Source: Gordonia sp. PDNC005
Lineage (GTDB): Bacteria > Actinomycetota > Actinomycetes > Mycobacteriales > Mycobacteriaceae
Assembly (NCBI RefSeq): GCF_016919385.1
Contig: NZ_CP070351.1
Span: forward strand, 3,844,001-3,908,000
Length of the DNA: 64,000 nt
Direction of reading: 5' to 3'
The notes below the pieces were generated by a model. The model had not been told where the DNA came from, did no database searches, and saw only the letters and a list, made by a program, of their open reading frames with translations. This document shows positions 8,228 through 19,482 of this stretch, piece after piece. Each line of letters opens with the position of its first letter. Within the stretch, counting starts at the first letter, position 1. The position numbers and the translations under genes are program-made.

Positions 8228-8872
8228 GTGCGCATCCTCGTCATCGACAACTACGACAGCTTCGTCTACAACCTGGTCCAGTACTTGGGCCAGCTCGGTG
8301 TCGAGGCAGTCGTCTGGCGCAACGACGACGAGCAGCTCGCAGACCTCGAGGCCGTGGTCTCGGACTTCGACGGAATCCTCCTGAGCCCCGGGCCGGGCAC
8401 CCCGTCGCGTGCCGGTGCGACGGTGCCGATCGTCGGCGTTGCGGCCGCAGCCGGGACTCCACTTCTTGGGGTCTGCCTCGGGCACCAGGCGATCGGTGAG
8501 GCGTTCGGCGCCACCGTCGATCGTGCTCCCGAGCTCCTTCACGGAAAGACGTCGCTGGTGAATCACGACGGCCGCGGTGTTCTCGCCGGGCTGCCCGATC
8601 CGTTCACGGCGACTCGCTACCATTCGCTCACCGTGCTGCCCGAGACGATCCCGGACGTGCTCGAGGTGACCGGGACCACCGACTCCGGCATCGTGATGGC
8701 GATGAAGCACCGTGACCTTCCGATTCACGGAGTGCAGTTCCACCCGGAGAGCGTCCTGACGCAGGGTGGGCACAGAATGCTCGCCAACTGGCTCGCCGTG
8801 TGCGGTTTCGACGTGCCCGCCGGCCGCGTCGACCTCCTCGAAGAGCAGATGGCCAAAGCTCTCGCCAACTGA
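8228..8872 (+). CDS. trpG: Glutamine amidotransferase, anthranilate/aminodeoxychorismate synthase component II
   Basis: The 214-residue protein is a class I glutaminase. It starts [20 protein letters not shown], has the oxyanion motif [13 protein letters not shown], the nucleophile Cys in [13 protein letters not shown], and the His-Glu pair in [14 protein letters not shown]. It supplies ammonia to the chorismate-using component I for tryptophan (TrpE) or folate (PabB) synthesis. No partner lies nearby, so it may serve both, as in other actinobacteria where this copy sits beside pknB. Its start is 56 bases from the divergent crgA start. Confidence 0.93.
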   Translation: MRILVIDNYDSFVYNLVQYLGQLGVEAVVWRNDDEQLADLEAVVSDFDGILLSPGPGTPSRAGATVPIVGVAAAAGTPLLGVCLGHQAIGEAFGATVDRAPELLHGKTSLVNHDGRGVLAGLPDPFTATRYHSLTVLPETIPDVLEVTGTTDSGIVMAMKHRDLPIHGVQFHPESVLTQGGHRMLANWLAVCGFDVPAGRVDLLEEQMAKALAN

Positions 8873-8944
8873 CTCCGCCGCGTCTCCTCCTGCTCGTTGC
8901 AGCGTGAGCAGAGAGGTCGAGCGGGCGAGGCGAGTCGAAAGCGC

Positions 8945-10864
8945 CTAGAACAGGCTGCCCTTGCCGACGACGACGGACACCGAGTCGGACTTCTTCAGGG
9001 TGTCGTTCGCCGCAGGCCGCTGGGACATCACTTTGCCGTCGTTCGGGCTGGCGAGCGGCACCTTCCGTTCGGTGATCGTCAGGGTCGTGTCGTCCCAGCC
9101 TGCCTGAGTCAAGGCGGCCTGGGCCTCCTCGGGCGTCTTGCCCCGCAGGTCGGGTACGACGAACATGTTTCCGCGCGAGATCATCACCTGCACGGTGCTG
9201 CCGACGCGAACCGATGTGCCCTCGCCTGGCGAGCTGTTGACGACCTGACCCGCGGGCAGTTCGGAGTCGGCGGGGACGAAGACCGGTTCCAGCTTCATCT
9301 GTGTGAGTGCGGTCCGGGCCTGCTTCTCGGTTTGACCTCGCAGGTCGGGGATCGTCACCTCTTGTGGTCCGGTGCCGATGTAGACGACCACCCGGCTGGT
9401 GACCGCGACGGTGGCGCCGGTCTGCGGGTTGGTTCGCACCACCTTGTCCTTGAGGGCCGCGGTCGAGTCGATCTTCTCGACTTTCACATCCTCGAACCCT
9501 TGGACTTTCAGCGTGTTCCGGGCGTCTTCGAGGGTCTTGCCGCGCAGATCCGGAACGGGATTCCGTTGCGGACCGGACGACACGTACAGCATGACCTCCG
9601 AGCCCTTGGGCGTGGGGACGTCGTTGCCGGGAACCGTTCGGGTGGCAAGGCCTTCGGCGATGTCCGAACTCGCCTCCTTCTGCTCCCTTACGTCGAAGCC
9701 CGCTTGTTCTAGGTTCGCTTTCGCCGCGTCGGCGGACAGGCCTGCGACCTTGGGCACGGCGATCGACGGTTGGTCAGGAGTCCAGGGCGCCCACGCGATG
9801 AGGCCGCCGACCAGCGCGAGGATGGCGATGAGTGCCACCGCCACCTGGAGGCGCCTACGCCGGTAGATCGGGGTCGGCTCGTCCTCGATCACTTCGGAGA
9901 GGCGGTGACCGTTGCGTCGCGGCGTCGACTCGTCGTCGGTGGATGCGAGCCGGGGCGCGTTGATGAAGTCGGTCTGCTCCTGGTCGGTGAGCAGCATGGG
10001 CGCGGACGGCTTGCCGCCTGCGAGCACCTTGATGAGGTCGGAGCGGAAGTCGGCTGCCGTCTGGTATCGGTTCGCCGGGTTCTTGCTCATCGCCTGCATG
10101 ACGATCGAGTCGAGTTCCGGCGACAGACCCGGACGTACGGCGGACGGCCTGCGTGGATCCTCGTGGACGTGCTGGTGAGCGACGGCGATCGGTGAGTCAC
10201 CGGTGAACGGGGGCTCGCCGGTGGTGAGTTCGAAGAGCACACAGCCCATCGAGTAGATGTCACTGCGCGGATCGACCTTGATGCCGCGTGCCTGCTCCGG
10301 CGAGAGGTACTGCGCGGTGCCCATCACGGCGGACGTCTGGGTCATGGTCGCCGACGTGTCGTCCATCGCCCTGGCGATGCCGAAGTCCATCACCTTCACG
10401 GCACCGGCCCGGTCGATCATCACGTTGGCGGGCTTCATGTCCCGGTGGACGATCGCCATGCGGTGCGAGAAGTCCATGGCGGCCGCGACGTCGGCCATCC
10501 ACGTCATCGCCTGCTTGGGCGCGATGACACCGTCGTCGGATGCGCGGAGGATGTCGCGGAGGGTGTCGCCGTCGACGTACTCCATGACGATGAACGGGAT
10601 CGGACCTTCGGGGGTCTCGGCCTCACCGGTGTCGAAGACCTGCACGATCGACGGATGCGTCAGCTTGGCGGCATTCTGGGCTTCACGGCGGAACCGCAGG
10701 TAGAACGACGGATCACGCGCCAGGTCGGCACGCAGCACCTTGATCGCGACGTCGCGGTGCAGCAACAGGTCGCGAGCGTACTGGACTTCGGACATCCCGC
10801 CGAAGCCCAGCGTCTCGCCGAGCTCGTATCGCTCGGAGAGGTAGTGCGGATCCAGGTCGCTCAC
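8945..10864 (-). CDS. pknB: Transmembrane Ser/Thr kinase PknB with four PASTA domains
   Basis: The kinase domain occupies residues 12-280: glycine loop LGFGGMSEV, Lys42, HRDMKPAN at 140-147, DFG at 160-162, and activation-loop TQTSAVMGTAQYLSPEQ with the TxT-type acceptor threonines. One membrane helix lies at 341-361 after a basic RRRR. Four extracellular PASTA repeats fill residues 368-639 (VPKVAGLSAD, VPDLRGKTLED, IPDLRGQTEKQ, VPDLRGKTPEE). PknB senses muropeptide/lipid II and controls wall synthesis and division, and PstP reverses its action. It begins 4 bases after pknA and is the last gene of the operon. The catalytic loop has Met where Val is usual. Confidence 0.98.
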   Translation of the reverse strand: MSDLDPHYLSERYELGETLGFGGMSEVQYARDLLLHRDVAIKVLRADLARDPSFYLRFRREAQNAAKLTHPSIVQVFDTGEAETPEGPIPFIVMEYVDGDTLRDILRASDDGVIAPKQAMTWMADVAAAMDFSHRMAIVHRDMKPANVMIDRAGAVKVMDFGIARAMDDTSATMTQTSAVMGTAQYLSPEQARGIKVDPRSDIYSMGCVLFELTTGEPPFTGDSPIAVAHQHVHEDPRRPSAVRPGLSPELDSIVMQAMSKNPANRYQTAADFRSDLIKVLAGGKPSAPMLLTDQEQTDFINAPRLASTDDESTPRRNGHRLSEVIEDEPTPIYRRRRLQVAVALIAILALVGGLIAWAPWTPDQPSIAVPKVAGLSADAAKANLEQAGFDVREQKEASSDIAEGLATRTVPGNDVPTPKGSEVMLYVSSGPQRNPVPDLRGKTLEDARNTLKVQGFEDVKVEKIDSTAALKDKVVRTNPQTGATVAVTSRVVVYIGTGPQEVTIPDLRGQTEKQARTALTQMKLEPVFVPADSELPAGQVVNSSPGEGTSVRVGSTVQVMISRGNMFVVPDLRGKTPEEAQAALTQAGWDDTTLTITERKVPLASPNDGKVMSQRPAANDTLKKSDSVSVVVGKGSLF

Positions 10865-10868
10865 AGCA

Positions 10869-12175
<1,307 letters not shown>

Positions 12176-12179
<4 letters not shown>

Positions 12180-13678
12180 CGAGCACCTCCGGTGTATGCG
12201 TTCATCACTGCGCGTCCAATCGGGGCGGCAACAACGCCGCCGTATGCGTTCTGACCCTGAGCGCCGTTCTCGACCATCACTGCGATGGCGATCCGGCTGT
12301 TCGAGCTGGGCGAGAACGCGATGTACCAGGCGTACGGCGTTTCACCGCCCTGCGCGACGTCGGAGTGCTCGGCTGTGCCGGTCTTCGACGCGATGCCCGA
12401 CTGGGCGCCGCGGGTGTTCTGTTCGGACTTGATCATCATGTCCGTGATCGTGGTGGCCTCCGCCGCACTGAGCGGACGGTTGACGGTGGTCGGCGACGTG
12501 GTCGCGATGGTCCGGAGGTCTGCTGTCTGCAGTTTGTCGACCATGTACGGCTGCATTCGGACACCGCCGTTGGCGATTGTCGCGGCGATGACGGCATTCT
12601 GCAGGACCGTGAGCCGCACGTCGCGCTGCCCGATCGCGGACTGGCCGAGGGCGGCGAGGTCGGAGCCGATGTCGCCGACGGACGACTTCACGACGGACAG
12701 CGGGATGTTCGCCGGGTCGTCACCCACGCCGAAGTCCTTCGCGGTAGACGTGAACTCGTCGACCTTGTCTCCGGGCATCTTCTCGGACAGGAGCTGTGCG
12801 AACGCGGTGTTGCAGGAGTACTCGAACGCCTGCGTGAGGGTGACCGTCCCGTTCGACGAGCCGGGGCACGTGGATCCGCTGTCGTTCGAGAGGGTGGCGT
12901 CGCTGTCCGGGAGTTTCCACCGGGCGTCGGCCGTGAGGCGTGTGCCGGGACCGAGGCCGTTGGTCAGCGCGGTCGCCGTGGAGACCACCTTGAAGGTGGA
13001 GCCGGGTGGGTACAGCGAGCCGATCGCACGGTTGACCAGCGGTGAATGGGACTCGTCGGCGGTCAGTTCCTTCCATGCTCCTTCGGCCTTCGCGAAGTCT
13101 TGCGTGGCGATCGTGTTCGGGTCGTAACTGGGTGTGGACGCCATCGCGAGGATCTTGCCGCTGCTCGGCTCCATGGCGACAACGGCGCCGCGGCACGGGC
13201 CGTCGCACTCGGCGTTCGCGAGCTCGCGGTATGCCACCCGCTGCAGTTTCGGGTCGATCGTCGTGACCACGTTGCCACCGCGCGGGTCGCGCCCAGAGAA
13301 CATGTCCATGAACCGCTGCGTGAACAGTCGGTCGTCGTTGCCGTTGAGGACGGCGTCCTCGGCGGCTTCGATGCCGCGGTCGGCGCGGTAGACGAACGAG
13401 AAGTAACCGGTGACCGGAGCGAACGCGCTCGGGTTGGTCGGATACTTCCGCAAGTACTTGAACCGGCTGTCGGTCGGAATGCTCTCGGCGATGACGGTGC
13501 CGTCGGATGCGACGATCAGACCGCGCTGACGCGAGTACTCGTCGAGCAGCACGCGCGAGTTGCGGGTGTCGTTGCGGAGATCGTCTGCGCGGAACACCTG
13601 AATCCACGTGGCGTTGGCCAGGAGTGCGACCACCATGACGATGGCGGCGATGGCGACGTTCCGGATGGGGCGGTTCAT
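12176..13678 (-). CDS. pbpA: Penicillin-binding protein PbpA (class B transpeptidase)
   Basis: The 500-residue protein has an N-terminal anchor ([20 protein letters not shown]) and a dimerisation domain beginning [20 protein letters not shown]. The transpeptidase domain has the three active-site motifs: STFK in [19 protein letters not shown] in [13 protein letters not shown], and KTG in [12 protein letters not shown]. Class B PBPs crosslink septal or lateral peptidoglycan and pair with the SEDS polymerase RodA encoded just upstream. It overlaps rodA and pknA by 4 bases each. Confidence 0.97.
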
Positions 13679-15099
13679 GCGCGCTTCACCACCTGCGTGG
13701 CCATCGCGTCAACGGGTGCGGGCTTGGCCTTCGGCGCGTCGGGTTCGCGAGCCGCGTTGGAGATGCGGATCAGCAGCGCGAGCAGGAGATAGTTGGCGAG
13801 CAGCGACGATCCGCCGTACGCGAGGAACGGTGTTGTCAGACCGGTCAGCGGGATCAGCTTGGACACGCCGCCGAACACGACGAACACCTGGAAGATGATC
13901 GTGAACGCCAGGCCTGCGGCGAGGAGCTTGCCGAAGCTGTCACGGACGGCGATCGCGGATCGGAATCCGCGGATCGTCAGGATCATGTAGAGCATCATCA
14001 GGCCGGCGAGGCCGACGAGGCCGAGTTCTTCGCCGAACGAGGTGAGGATGAAGTCGGTGTTCGCGAACGGCACGATGTTGGGGCGACCGGACCCGAGACC
14101 GGTGCCGAACAGGCCGCCGGTGGCGAAGCCGAAGAGGCTCTGCGCGATCTGGTACCCGAAGGTGTCGTACTGGGCGAACGGGTCCTGCCAGATGGAGACG
14201 CGCACCCGGAGGTGCTCGAACAATTGGTAGGCGACGGTCGCTCCGAGTGCAAACAGGGTGACGCCGAGCATCAGCCAACTGACCCGGGACGTCGCGACGT
14301 ACAGCAGCACGAGGACGGTCGCGAAGATCAGCAACGGGGTGCCGAGGTCGTTCTCGACCGCGAGGACGCCGATTGCGATGACCCATGCGGCGAGCAGGGG
14401 ACCGAGGTCGCGCAGTCGCGGGAAGTCGATGCCTGCGAACTGCTTGCCCGCGGTGGTGAACAGGTCGCGTCGAGACACGAGGAACGCGGCGCTGAAGATG
14501 ATGATGAGGATCTTCGAGAACTCGCCGGGCTGGATGCTGAATCCGGGCAGGATGATCCAGTTCCGCGAGCCGTTGACCTCGGCCATCGAGGCGGGCAGGA
14601 TCGCCGGGATCGCAAGGAAGACGATGCCGCCGAGACCGAGGGTGTACGCGTAGCGCGACAGAGTCCGGTGATCGCGGATCACGATCAGCGTCAACGCGAA
14701 GACGACGACCCCGATGAACGCCCACACCAACTGCTGGTCGGCGTTGTGCGTCCGTTCAGTCTCCTTAAGCAGCTCGTCGGCGCGAGCCGAGCCGAGGTCG
14801 AGACGGTGGATCATCACCAGGCCGAGCCCGTTGAGGGCGGCGACCGTCGGCAGCAGAATCGGGTCGGCGTACGGCGCGAACCGTCGGACCACAAGATGCA
14901 GAATCGCGCACAAGGCCGTGAACGCCGCCAGGAACTTGGCGACTTCGATGGTCAACGGCATGCCCTGGGCGAGTTCGACGATCACCAGTGCGGCACCGAT
15001 GATCACGACGACGAAGCCCAGGAGCACAAGTTCGGTGGTGCGTCCTGCGCTCGACGGCGGTGACGTCGGGGGCGCGTGTCCGGTGGGGGCCGCTGTCAT
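13675..15099 (-). CDS. rodA: SEDS peptidoglycan glycosyltransferase RodA
   Basis: The 474-residue polytopic protein has about 12 membrane helices. Family motifs include [20 protein letters not shown], the periplasmic loop with [23 protein letters not shown], and [23 protein letters not shown] near the C-terminus. SEDS proteins polymerise lipid II into glycan strands and work with a class B PBP, here PbpA. The start overlaps the pstP stop by 4 bases, so expression is coupled across the operon. Confidence 0.97.
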   Translation of the reverse strand: MTAAPTGHAPPTSPPSSAGRTTELVLLGFVVVIIGAALVIVELAQGMPLTIEVAKFLAAFTALCAILHLVVRRFAPYADPILLPTVAALNGLGLVMIHRLDLGSARADELLKETERTHNADQQLVWAFIGVVVFALTLIVIRDHRTLSRYAYTLGLGGIVFLAIPAILPASMAEVNGSRNWIILPGFSIQPGEFSKILIIIFSAAFLVSRRDLFTTAGKQFAGIDFPRLRDLGPLLAAWVIAIGVLAVENDLGTPLLIFATVLVLLYVATSRVSWLMLGVTLFALGATVAYQLFEHLRVRVSIWQDPFAQYDTFGYQIAQSLFGFATGGLFGTGLGSGRPNIVPFANTDFILTSFGEELGLVGLAGLMMLYMILTIRGFRSAIAVRDSFGKLLAAGLAFTIIFQVFVVFGGVSKLIPLTGLTTPFLAYGGSSLLANYLLLALLIRISNAAREPDAPKAKPAPVDAMATQVVKRA

Positions 15100-16529
15100 C
15101 CGCGCGCTCGACAGTTCTGGGTGTCGTCGGGTGTGCTGGTCGGAGCAGGGGTCGCCGTGGTCGGCTTCGGGCTCTCGGACTTCGTCGGATCACCCGGACG
15201 CGGCGTCTCGCCGGGCTTTGGTGTCTCCTCCGGCTTCGGCGTGACCGGCTCGGGGCACAACTCGGTGAAGGTCAGCTCGTCGCGGACGCGGTCCTGAGCG
15301 GCCTCGAGCGACAGGTTCTTGATGCTGTTCGACTCGACCGCTGCGCGACTGGCCTGATTGAGGTCGGAGACGCGCATGGGTGTGCACGCGGTGCCCTCCG
15401 GGAGGAAGGTGACCGACGGCTGGTCGACGGTCGGACTGTCGATGCAGACCACCTGATTGGGCTTCTCGACGCTGAAGAACAGCAGATTGTCGGGTGTGCC
15501 GCTGTGGATCTCGACGTTGCCGTCGGCCGAGGCGGTGACGAAGGTGCTGTTCAGTGCCTGCGAGCGGACCACGAAGAACGCGGTCACCAGGAGACCGACG
15601 AGCACGAGTGCACCCGCGATCACGAGTGGCCATCCCCACCGGCGCTTGTGGACGGGCTCGGGTGTCGCGGTGATCGTGGGACGCTGTGTCGCCGGGGCGG
15701 GCGGACGCAGGGCCGCGGCACGTCCGGCAGCGGTCTTCGGGTCGGGGACATAACCTGCCTGGTCGTCGTCACCCGCTGCGCCGCCGAGAATGGGGCGCGA
15801 CTCGCCGTACTCGTCGTCGACGACGTCGGCGACCACCACGGTCACGTTGTCCGGCCCGCCGCTGCGGAGGGCGAGCTCGATCAGACGGTCCGCACACGCC
15901 TTGTGATCGGCGATGCCGCCGAGAGTGTCGGCAAGGGTCTCCTCGGAGACGACGTCGGAGAGACCGTCGCTGCACAGCAGGTACCGATCGCCCGCGCGGG
16001 CTTCGCGCATGATGAGCGTCGGCTCCACCTCTTGTCCGGTCAAGGCGCGCATGATCAACGACCGCTGCGGGTGCGAGTGCGCCTGTTCCGGGGTGATCCG
16101 TCCTTCGTCGACGAGGGACTGCACAAACGTGTCGTCACGGGTGATCTGGGTGAGGACACCGTCGCGGTAGAGGTACCCGCGCGAGTCGCCGACGTGGCAG
16201 AGGCCGATGCGACTGCCTGCGAACAGGATCGCAGTCAGTGTGGTGCCCATGCCGTCGAGTTCGGGGGACTGCTCCACCTGATGTGCGATTGCGGCGTTGC
16301 CGGCGTGAGTGGCGCGATCGAGGGCCGACAGCAGGTCGCCACCCGGTTCGTCGTCGTCCAGTGTGCGGAGCGCTTGGATGACCAATTGGCTGGCGACTTC
16401 GCCTGCGGCGTGTCCGCCCATTCCGTCGGCGAGCGCGAGGAGGCGCGCACCTGCATACACGGAGTCTTCGTTGTTCGACCGGACGAGGCCGCGGTCGCTT
16501 CGCGCGATATAGCGCAGGACGAGGGTCAC
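15096..16529 (-). CDS. pstP: PP2C-family Ser/Thr phosphatase PstP
   Basis: The PP2C domain (residues 1-240) carries the metal motifs [55 protein letters not shown] and [13 protein letters not shown]. After a linker comes one membrane helix ([20 protein letters not shown]) and an extracellular domain ending in a Pro/Thr/Lys-rich tail. PstP is the single cognate phosphatase that reverses PknA and PknB phosphorylation. It is translationally coupled at both ends, with fhaB and rodA. Confidence 0.97.
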   Translation of the reverse strand: MTLVLRYIARSDRGLVRSNNEDSVYAGARLLALADGMGGHAAGEVASQLVIQALRTLDDDEPGGDLLSALDRATHAGNAAIAHQVEQSPELDGMGTTLTAILFAGSRIGLCHVGDSRGYLYRDGVLTQITRDDTFVQSLVDEGRITPEQAHSHPQRSLIMRALTGQEVEPTLIMREARAGDRYLLCSDGLSDVVSEETLADTLGGIADHKACADRLIELALRSGGPDNVTVVVADVVDDEYGESRPILGGAAGDDDQAGYVPDPKTAAGRAAALRPPAPATQRPTITATPEPVHKRRWGWPLVIAGALVLVGLLVTAFFVVRSQALNSTFVTASADGNVEIHSGTPDNLLFFSVEKPNQVVCIDSPTVDQPSVTFLPEGTACTPMRVSDLNQASRAAVESNSIKNLSLEAAQDRVRDELTFTELCPEPVTPKPEETPKPGETPRPGDPTKSESPKPTTATPAPTSTPDDTQNCRARG

Positions 16530-16990
16530 GGGCGTAGCTCAATCACGGTCTTGCCGACCCGGATCGGGGTGTTGATCGGGGCTCGGACGGCGGTCGTCAC
16601 TTTGGAACGGTCGAGATAGGTGCCGTTGGTGGACCCGAGGTCTTCGACGTACCAATCGTCGCCGCGAGGGGAGATGCGGGCGTGACGTTCGGATGCGTAG
16701 TCGTCGGTGAGGACGAGGGTCGAGTCGTCGGCGCGGCCGATCAGAACGGGCTGTGAGCCGAGGGTGATGCGGGTGTTCGCGAGAGCGCCGGCCGTGACGA
16801 CGAGGTATTTGGCCGTGCCGCGAGAGCGACTGGTGCGCGACTTGCGGTCGGCACGTCCCCCGCCGAGCGGCAGTCGCCCGCTGGATGCCGCTGAGAGGTC
16901 GTTACGCATCGCGCGAATGATCGCGTACACGAACAGCCACAGCAGGACGAGAAACCCGAACCGGGTCACCTGCAACAGAATGCCCTGCAC
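16526..16990 (-). CDS. fhaB: FHA-domain membrane protein FhaB (FipA type)
   Basis: The 154-residue protein begins VQGILLQVTRFGFLVLLWLF, an N-terminal membrane helix. The FHA domain contains VLIGRADDSTLVLTDDYASE, RHARI, and YVEDLGSTNGTYLDR, the phosphothreonine-binding Arg/Ser/Asn set. FhaB links PknA/B phosphorylation to septal proteins. I place the start at GTG 16990 because GGGAGG lies 10 bases upstream and the length equals the mycobacterial protein. The frame stays open much further upstream, but that extension is an out-of-frame reading of fhaA. Confidence 0.95.
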   Translation of the reverse strand: MQGILLQVTRFGFLVLLWLFVYAIIRAMRNDLSAASSGRLPLGGGRADRKSRTSRSRGTAKYLVVTAGALANTRITLGSQPVLIGRADDSTLVLTDDYASERHARISPRGDDWYVEDLGSTNGTYLDRSKVTTAVRAPINTPIRVGKTVIELRP

Positions 16991-17054
16991 CTGCGCGTCA
17001 CCTCCCTCACGAAGTACAACTCTCCCCATCCGGCGGACGCCGGGATGCAAACAA

Positions 17055-17084
17055 CTGTCGGGGGACGCGAAGTTCCCCCGACAG
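17055..17084 (-). terminator. Intrinsic terminator between fhaA and fhaB
   Basis: CTGTCGGGGGA (17055-17065) and TCCCCCGACAG (17074-17084) form a perfect 11-bp stem with an 8-base loop. On the minus strand it lies 18 bases after the fhaA stop and is followed by TTGTTTGC. It would make fhaA partly or wholly a separate transcript from fhaB-pknB. Confidence 0.7.
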
Positions 17085-17102
17085 CATCTTATGCGGTCTG
17101 CG

Positions 17103-18479
17103 CTACTGGAAGCGGACCGTGATGTCGGAGTGGCCGAGTCGGATACGGTCGCCGTTGGCGAGTTCCCAGCTGCTGACCTGCAGGTCGTTGACCGTGGTGC
17201 CGTTGGTCGAGTTGAGATCGGTGAGCATGGCGACCTGTCCGTCCCAGCGGATCTCGGCGTGGCGGCGCGAGACGCCGGTGTCGGGGAGACGGAACTGAGC
17301 GTCCTGGCCGCGACCGAGGACGTTCGAGCCCTGACGCAGCGAGAAGGTGCGGTTGCTGCCGTCTTCGAGGACGAGGGTGATGCCCGCCGGGGCGTAGCCG
17401 CCGCCCTGCGGTGCTGCGTATCCCTGATCGGCGTAGCCCTGCTGCTCGTACCCCTGCGGAGCGCCGTACTGCTGGTCGTAGCCACCCTGTGCCGGTGCCG
17501 CGTATCCCTGCTGGTCGTAACCGCCCTGTGCGGGAGCTGCGTAACCCTGGTCGTAGCCGCCCTGATCGGCGTATGCCTGAGGCTGCTGGCCGTAGCCCTG
17601 GTCGGCCGGCGCGGCGTATCCCTGGTCGTAGGCCTGCGGCTGTGCGTATCCCTGATCTGCCGGTGCCGCGTACTGCTGCTGGTCGTAACCCTGCTGCTGT
17701 CCGTAGGTCTGGTCGGCGGGAGCGGCGTAGCCCTGCTGGTCGTAGCCGCCCTGCTGCTGACCGTAGTCGTACGCCTGTGGCTGCTGCTGTCCGTATCCCT
17801 GGTCGGCGGGAGCTGCGTACTGCTGCTGGTCGTAACCCTGCTGCTGTGCGTAGCCCTGGTCGGCGGGAGCCGCGTACTGCTGCTGGTCGTATCCGCCCTG
17901 CTGCTGCGGTGCGTCGTACTGCGGCTGCTGCTGGCCATAGCCTTGCTGCTGGTCGTAGTCGTACTGCGGGTACTGTCCGCCCTGCTGCGGGTAGCCGGGG
18001 TACTGGCCGCCCTGATCGTTTCCGGGGGGATTGGTCATGGCTTGGGCTCCTCGGTGACTTTCTGGTCCCGGGGCCGCGGCGGACGCGGGAACCGGGCGTG
18101 GTGTGGCGTCGGGGTTGACGACGCCGTTGGTATGGAACTGTCCGGTGTGCAGTGACGGTATCTGATCGAACTCTACGACTACAGGACCATAAGTCTGCCA
18201 CCCATTGTCACGGATGAAGTCCTCCAAATGGCGGGAGAAGATCTTCCGGTTCAATTCGTACTCCGTGGAGACGTGCTCCAGGTCGGATGAACTCAGCGAG
18301 ACGATGTAGCTGTTCGCCACCAGGGAGGCGCCGTCGCCCAGGTGCTCGAGAGTGCCTTCGGCTTCCCGCTGAAGGCGCTGCTCGATCTCCTGGGGCGCCA
18401 CGGAGCCGCCGAAGACGCGGGCGAATCCACCGTCTACGGCGGACTCGAGCTTGCGCTCGAATCGGTCGAGAAACTTCAC
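17103..18479 (-). CDS. fhaA: FHA-domain protein FhaA with DUF3662 domain
   Basis: The 458-residue protein has three parts. Residues 1-125 are the DUF3662 domain ([20 protein letters not shown]). Residues 150-350 are a low-complexity Gln/Tyr/Gly/Ala/Pro region built on variants of [17 protein letters not shown]. The FHA domain at 365-455 has [28 protein letters not shown] and [12 protein letters not shown]. FhaA binds phosphorylated MviN and other PknB substrates at the septum and pole. The central region is long and repetitive, which may promote condensation or flexible tethering. A terminator follows the gene. Confidence 0.96.
   Translation of the reverse strand: MKFLDRFERKLESAVDGGFARVFGGSVAPQEIEQRLQREAEGTLEHLGDGASLVANSYIVSLSSSDLEHVSTEYELNRKIFSRHLEDFIRDNGWQTYGPVVVEFDQIPSLHTGQFHTNGVVNPDATPRPVPASAAAPGPESHRGAQAMTNPPGNDQGGQYPGYPQQGGQYPQYDYDQQQGYGQQQPQYDAPQQQGGYDQQQYAAPADQGYAQQQGYDQQQYAAPADQGYGQQQPQAYDYGQQQGGYDQQGYAAPADQTYGQQQGYDQQQYAAPADQGYAQPQAYDQGYAAPADQGYGQQPQAYADQGGYDQGYAAPAQGGYDQQGYAAPAQGGYDQQYGAPQGYEQQGYADQGYAAPQGGGYAPAGITLVLEDGSNRTFSLRQGSNVLGRGQDAQFRLPDTGVSRRHAEIRWDGQVAMLTDLNSTNGTTVNDLQVSSWELANGDRIRLGHSDITVRFQ
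17394..18030 (-). repeat. fhaA: Low-complexity tandem repeats coding the FhaA linker
   Basis: The DNA consists of imperfect units of about 30-50 bases encoding QQGY, YAAPADQ and QGYDQQQ in varying order. Codons CAG, TAC and GGC dominate, so the repeats are similar at DNA level and prone to slippage. Repeat number probably varies between strains. Confidence 0.8.
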
Positions 18480-18738
18480 TCGTCCGGACTCCCTTCGATG
18501 CTCTGTGGCGTGTCGGCGTGCATACCGTGCCTCTCGATGTTACCGACAGGTCAAGCTCGACGCTGCCCGTGTGCACCACCCGTATCTGGTGTCACACCTG
18601 TGGCCCGCGTTCCCTCGCTCGGTTCGGCGTTGTCTGCGCAGGTCAATTGTGGTCCCGTTGGGCGATTTTCGTCGTCCTGCCGCTGCGTGCTATCGTTTTT
18701 TACGTCCGAAAGGACATACGTCGAATGATCGACGCCGC

Positions 18739-18821
18739 GCGCGAGTGGCGGAATGGCAGACGCGCTGGCTTCAGGTGCCAGTGTCCTTCGGGACGTGGGG
18801 GTTCAAGTCCCCCTTCGCGCA
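18739..18821 (+). tRNA. tRNA-Leu (anticodon CAG)
   Basis: The acceptor arm GCGCGAG pairs with TTCGCGC with a final G-T wobble. The anticodon stem CTGGC/GCCAG frames loop TTCAGGT. A long variable arm (TGTCCTTCGGGACG) marks a class II tRNA, and the T arm is GGGGGTTCAAGTCCCCC. The discriminator is A821 of the 18 kb block (18821) and CCA is not encoded. It is 83 nt long and borders the accessory island on its right. Confidence 0.97.
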
Positions 18822-18845
18822 CAACGAGCGGTTCAGGTTGTGATC

Positions 18846-18890
18846 AAAAGAGAGGTCAGGTTGCGGAAATGCAACCTGACCTCTCTTTTT
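18846..18890. terminator. Strong intrinsic terminator after tRNA-Leu
   Basis: A perfect 19-bp stem (18846-18864 with 18871-18889) surrounds loop GGAAAT. The stem centre is AGAGGTCAGGTTGC and its complement. It starts with AAAA and ends with TTTTT, so it can act in both directions. It isolates the tRNA from the island downstream. Confidence 0.9.
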
Positions 18891-19030
18891 GTTGCTGCCG
18901 CCGATGTGCGCTCGGCATGTATTCGCTTCGGCGGGACCTGCGAGCGCTAGTCCCGAAGCCCGGTATGTGAGCGAATTCCAATGGGAGTCCGCGGTGTCGA
19001 GCACGCGGGATTCAGTTGAGGACTGGAGAC

Positions 19031-19264
19031 CTACTCAGCTGAGCTCTGGAAACGAAAGAGCTCGACGATCTCAACATCCAGAGTTTCGGCGAGGTCAAAC
19101 ACGCGATCGAGCAGCAGGGAGTGCTTTCCGTGCTCGATTTCGACGTAGAAGGAGCGGTCGAATCCTGCTCGCTCGGCCAGTCGTTCCTGCGTCAGTCCGG
19201 CAGAAGTGCGAAGTGTCCGCAACCGTGCGCTGAACGCCGTTCGGCGGTCGGTGTGGTGGCGCAA
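19031..19264 (-). CDS. Small XRE-family helix-turn-helix regulator
   Basis: The 77-residue protein is a single Cro/C1-type HTH: FSARLRTLRTSAGLTQERLA, ERAGFDRSFYVEIEHGKHSL, then LLDRVFDLAETLDVEIVELF. The QERLAERAG and SFYVEIEHG segments are the positioning and recognition helices. It lies alone between the tRNA-Leu terminator and the MspA-like operon and reads in the opposite direction. It is a plausible local regulator of the island, but its target is not shown. Confidence 0.85.
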   Translation of the reverse strand: MRHHTDRRTAFSARLRTLRTSAGLTQERLAERAGFDRSFYVEIEHGKHSLLLDRVFDLAETLDVEIVELFRFQSSAE

Positions 19265-19329
19265 TAGTTGAGAAGCTTGGTGGTTTCCGTGGCATCGTGT
19301 CGACTGTTTGCGTGAATGTTGCGAGACTG

Positions 19330-19359
19330 TTGACGCGGAATCCCGTGTGGTGCTAACTT
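19330..19359 (+). promoter_or_regulatory. Candidate sigma-A promoter of the MspA-like operon
   Basis: TTGACG at 19330-19335 and TAACTT at 19354-19359 are separated by 18 bases, close to the actinobacterial vegetative consensus. A start near 19366 would leave an untranslated leader of about 115 bases, which contains an inverted repeat CCTGACG (19409-19415) / CGTCAGG (19427-19433). Confidence 0.45.
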
Positions 19360-19482
19360 CCGATGAATGTCGGGTTTCCGGCTTGGGGGATTTATTCGTT
19401 CCTGTGCGCCTGACGTTGCGACGCTGCGTCAGGCTCGAACGTATGGCTCCTCCTTCGTCTTGATGGACTGGAGTGTGAGCTT

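Noticed and set aside
16991..17938. A long open frame upstream of and in frame with fhaB, rich in Thr, Ser and Arg
   Set aside because: It is fhaA read in another frame of the same strand; the Gln/Tyr repeat DNA keeps all frames open. The GTG at 16990 with GGGAGG gives the normal fhaB length.
18793..18821. tRNA-Leu 3' end as an integration site
   Set aside because: I found no second copy of the 3' end sequence on the right of the island and no integrase gene.
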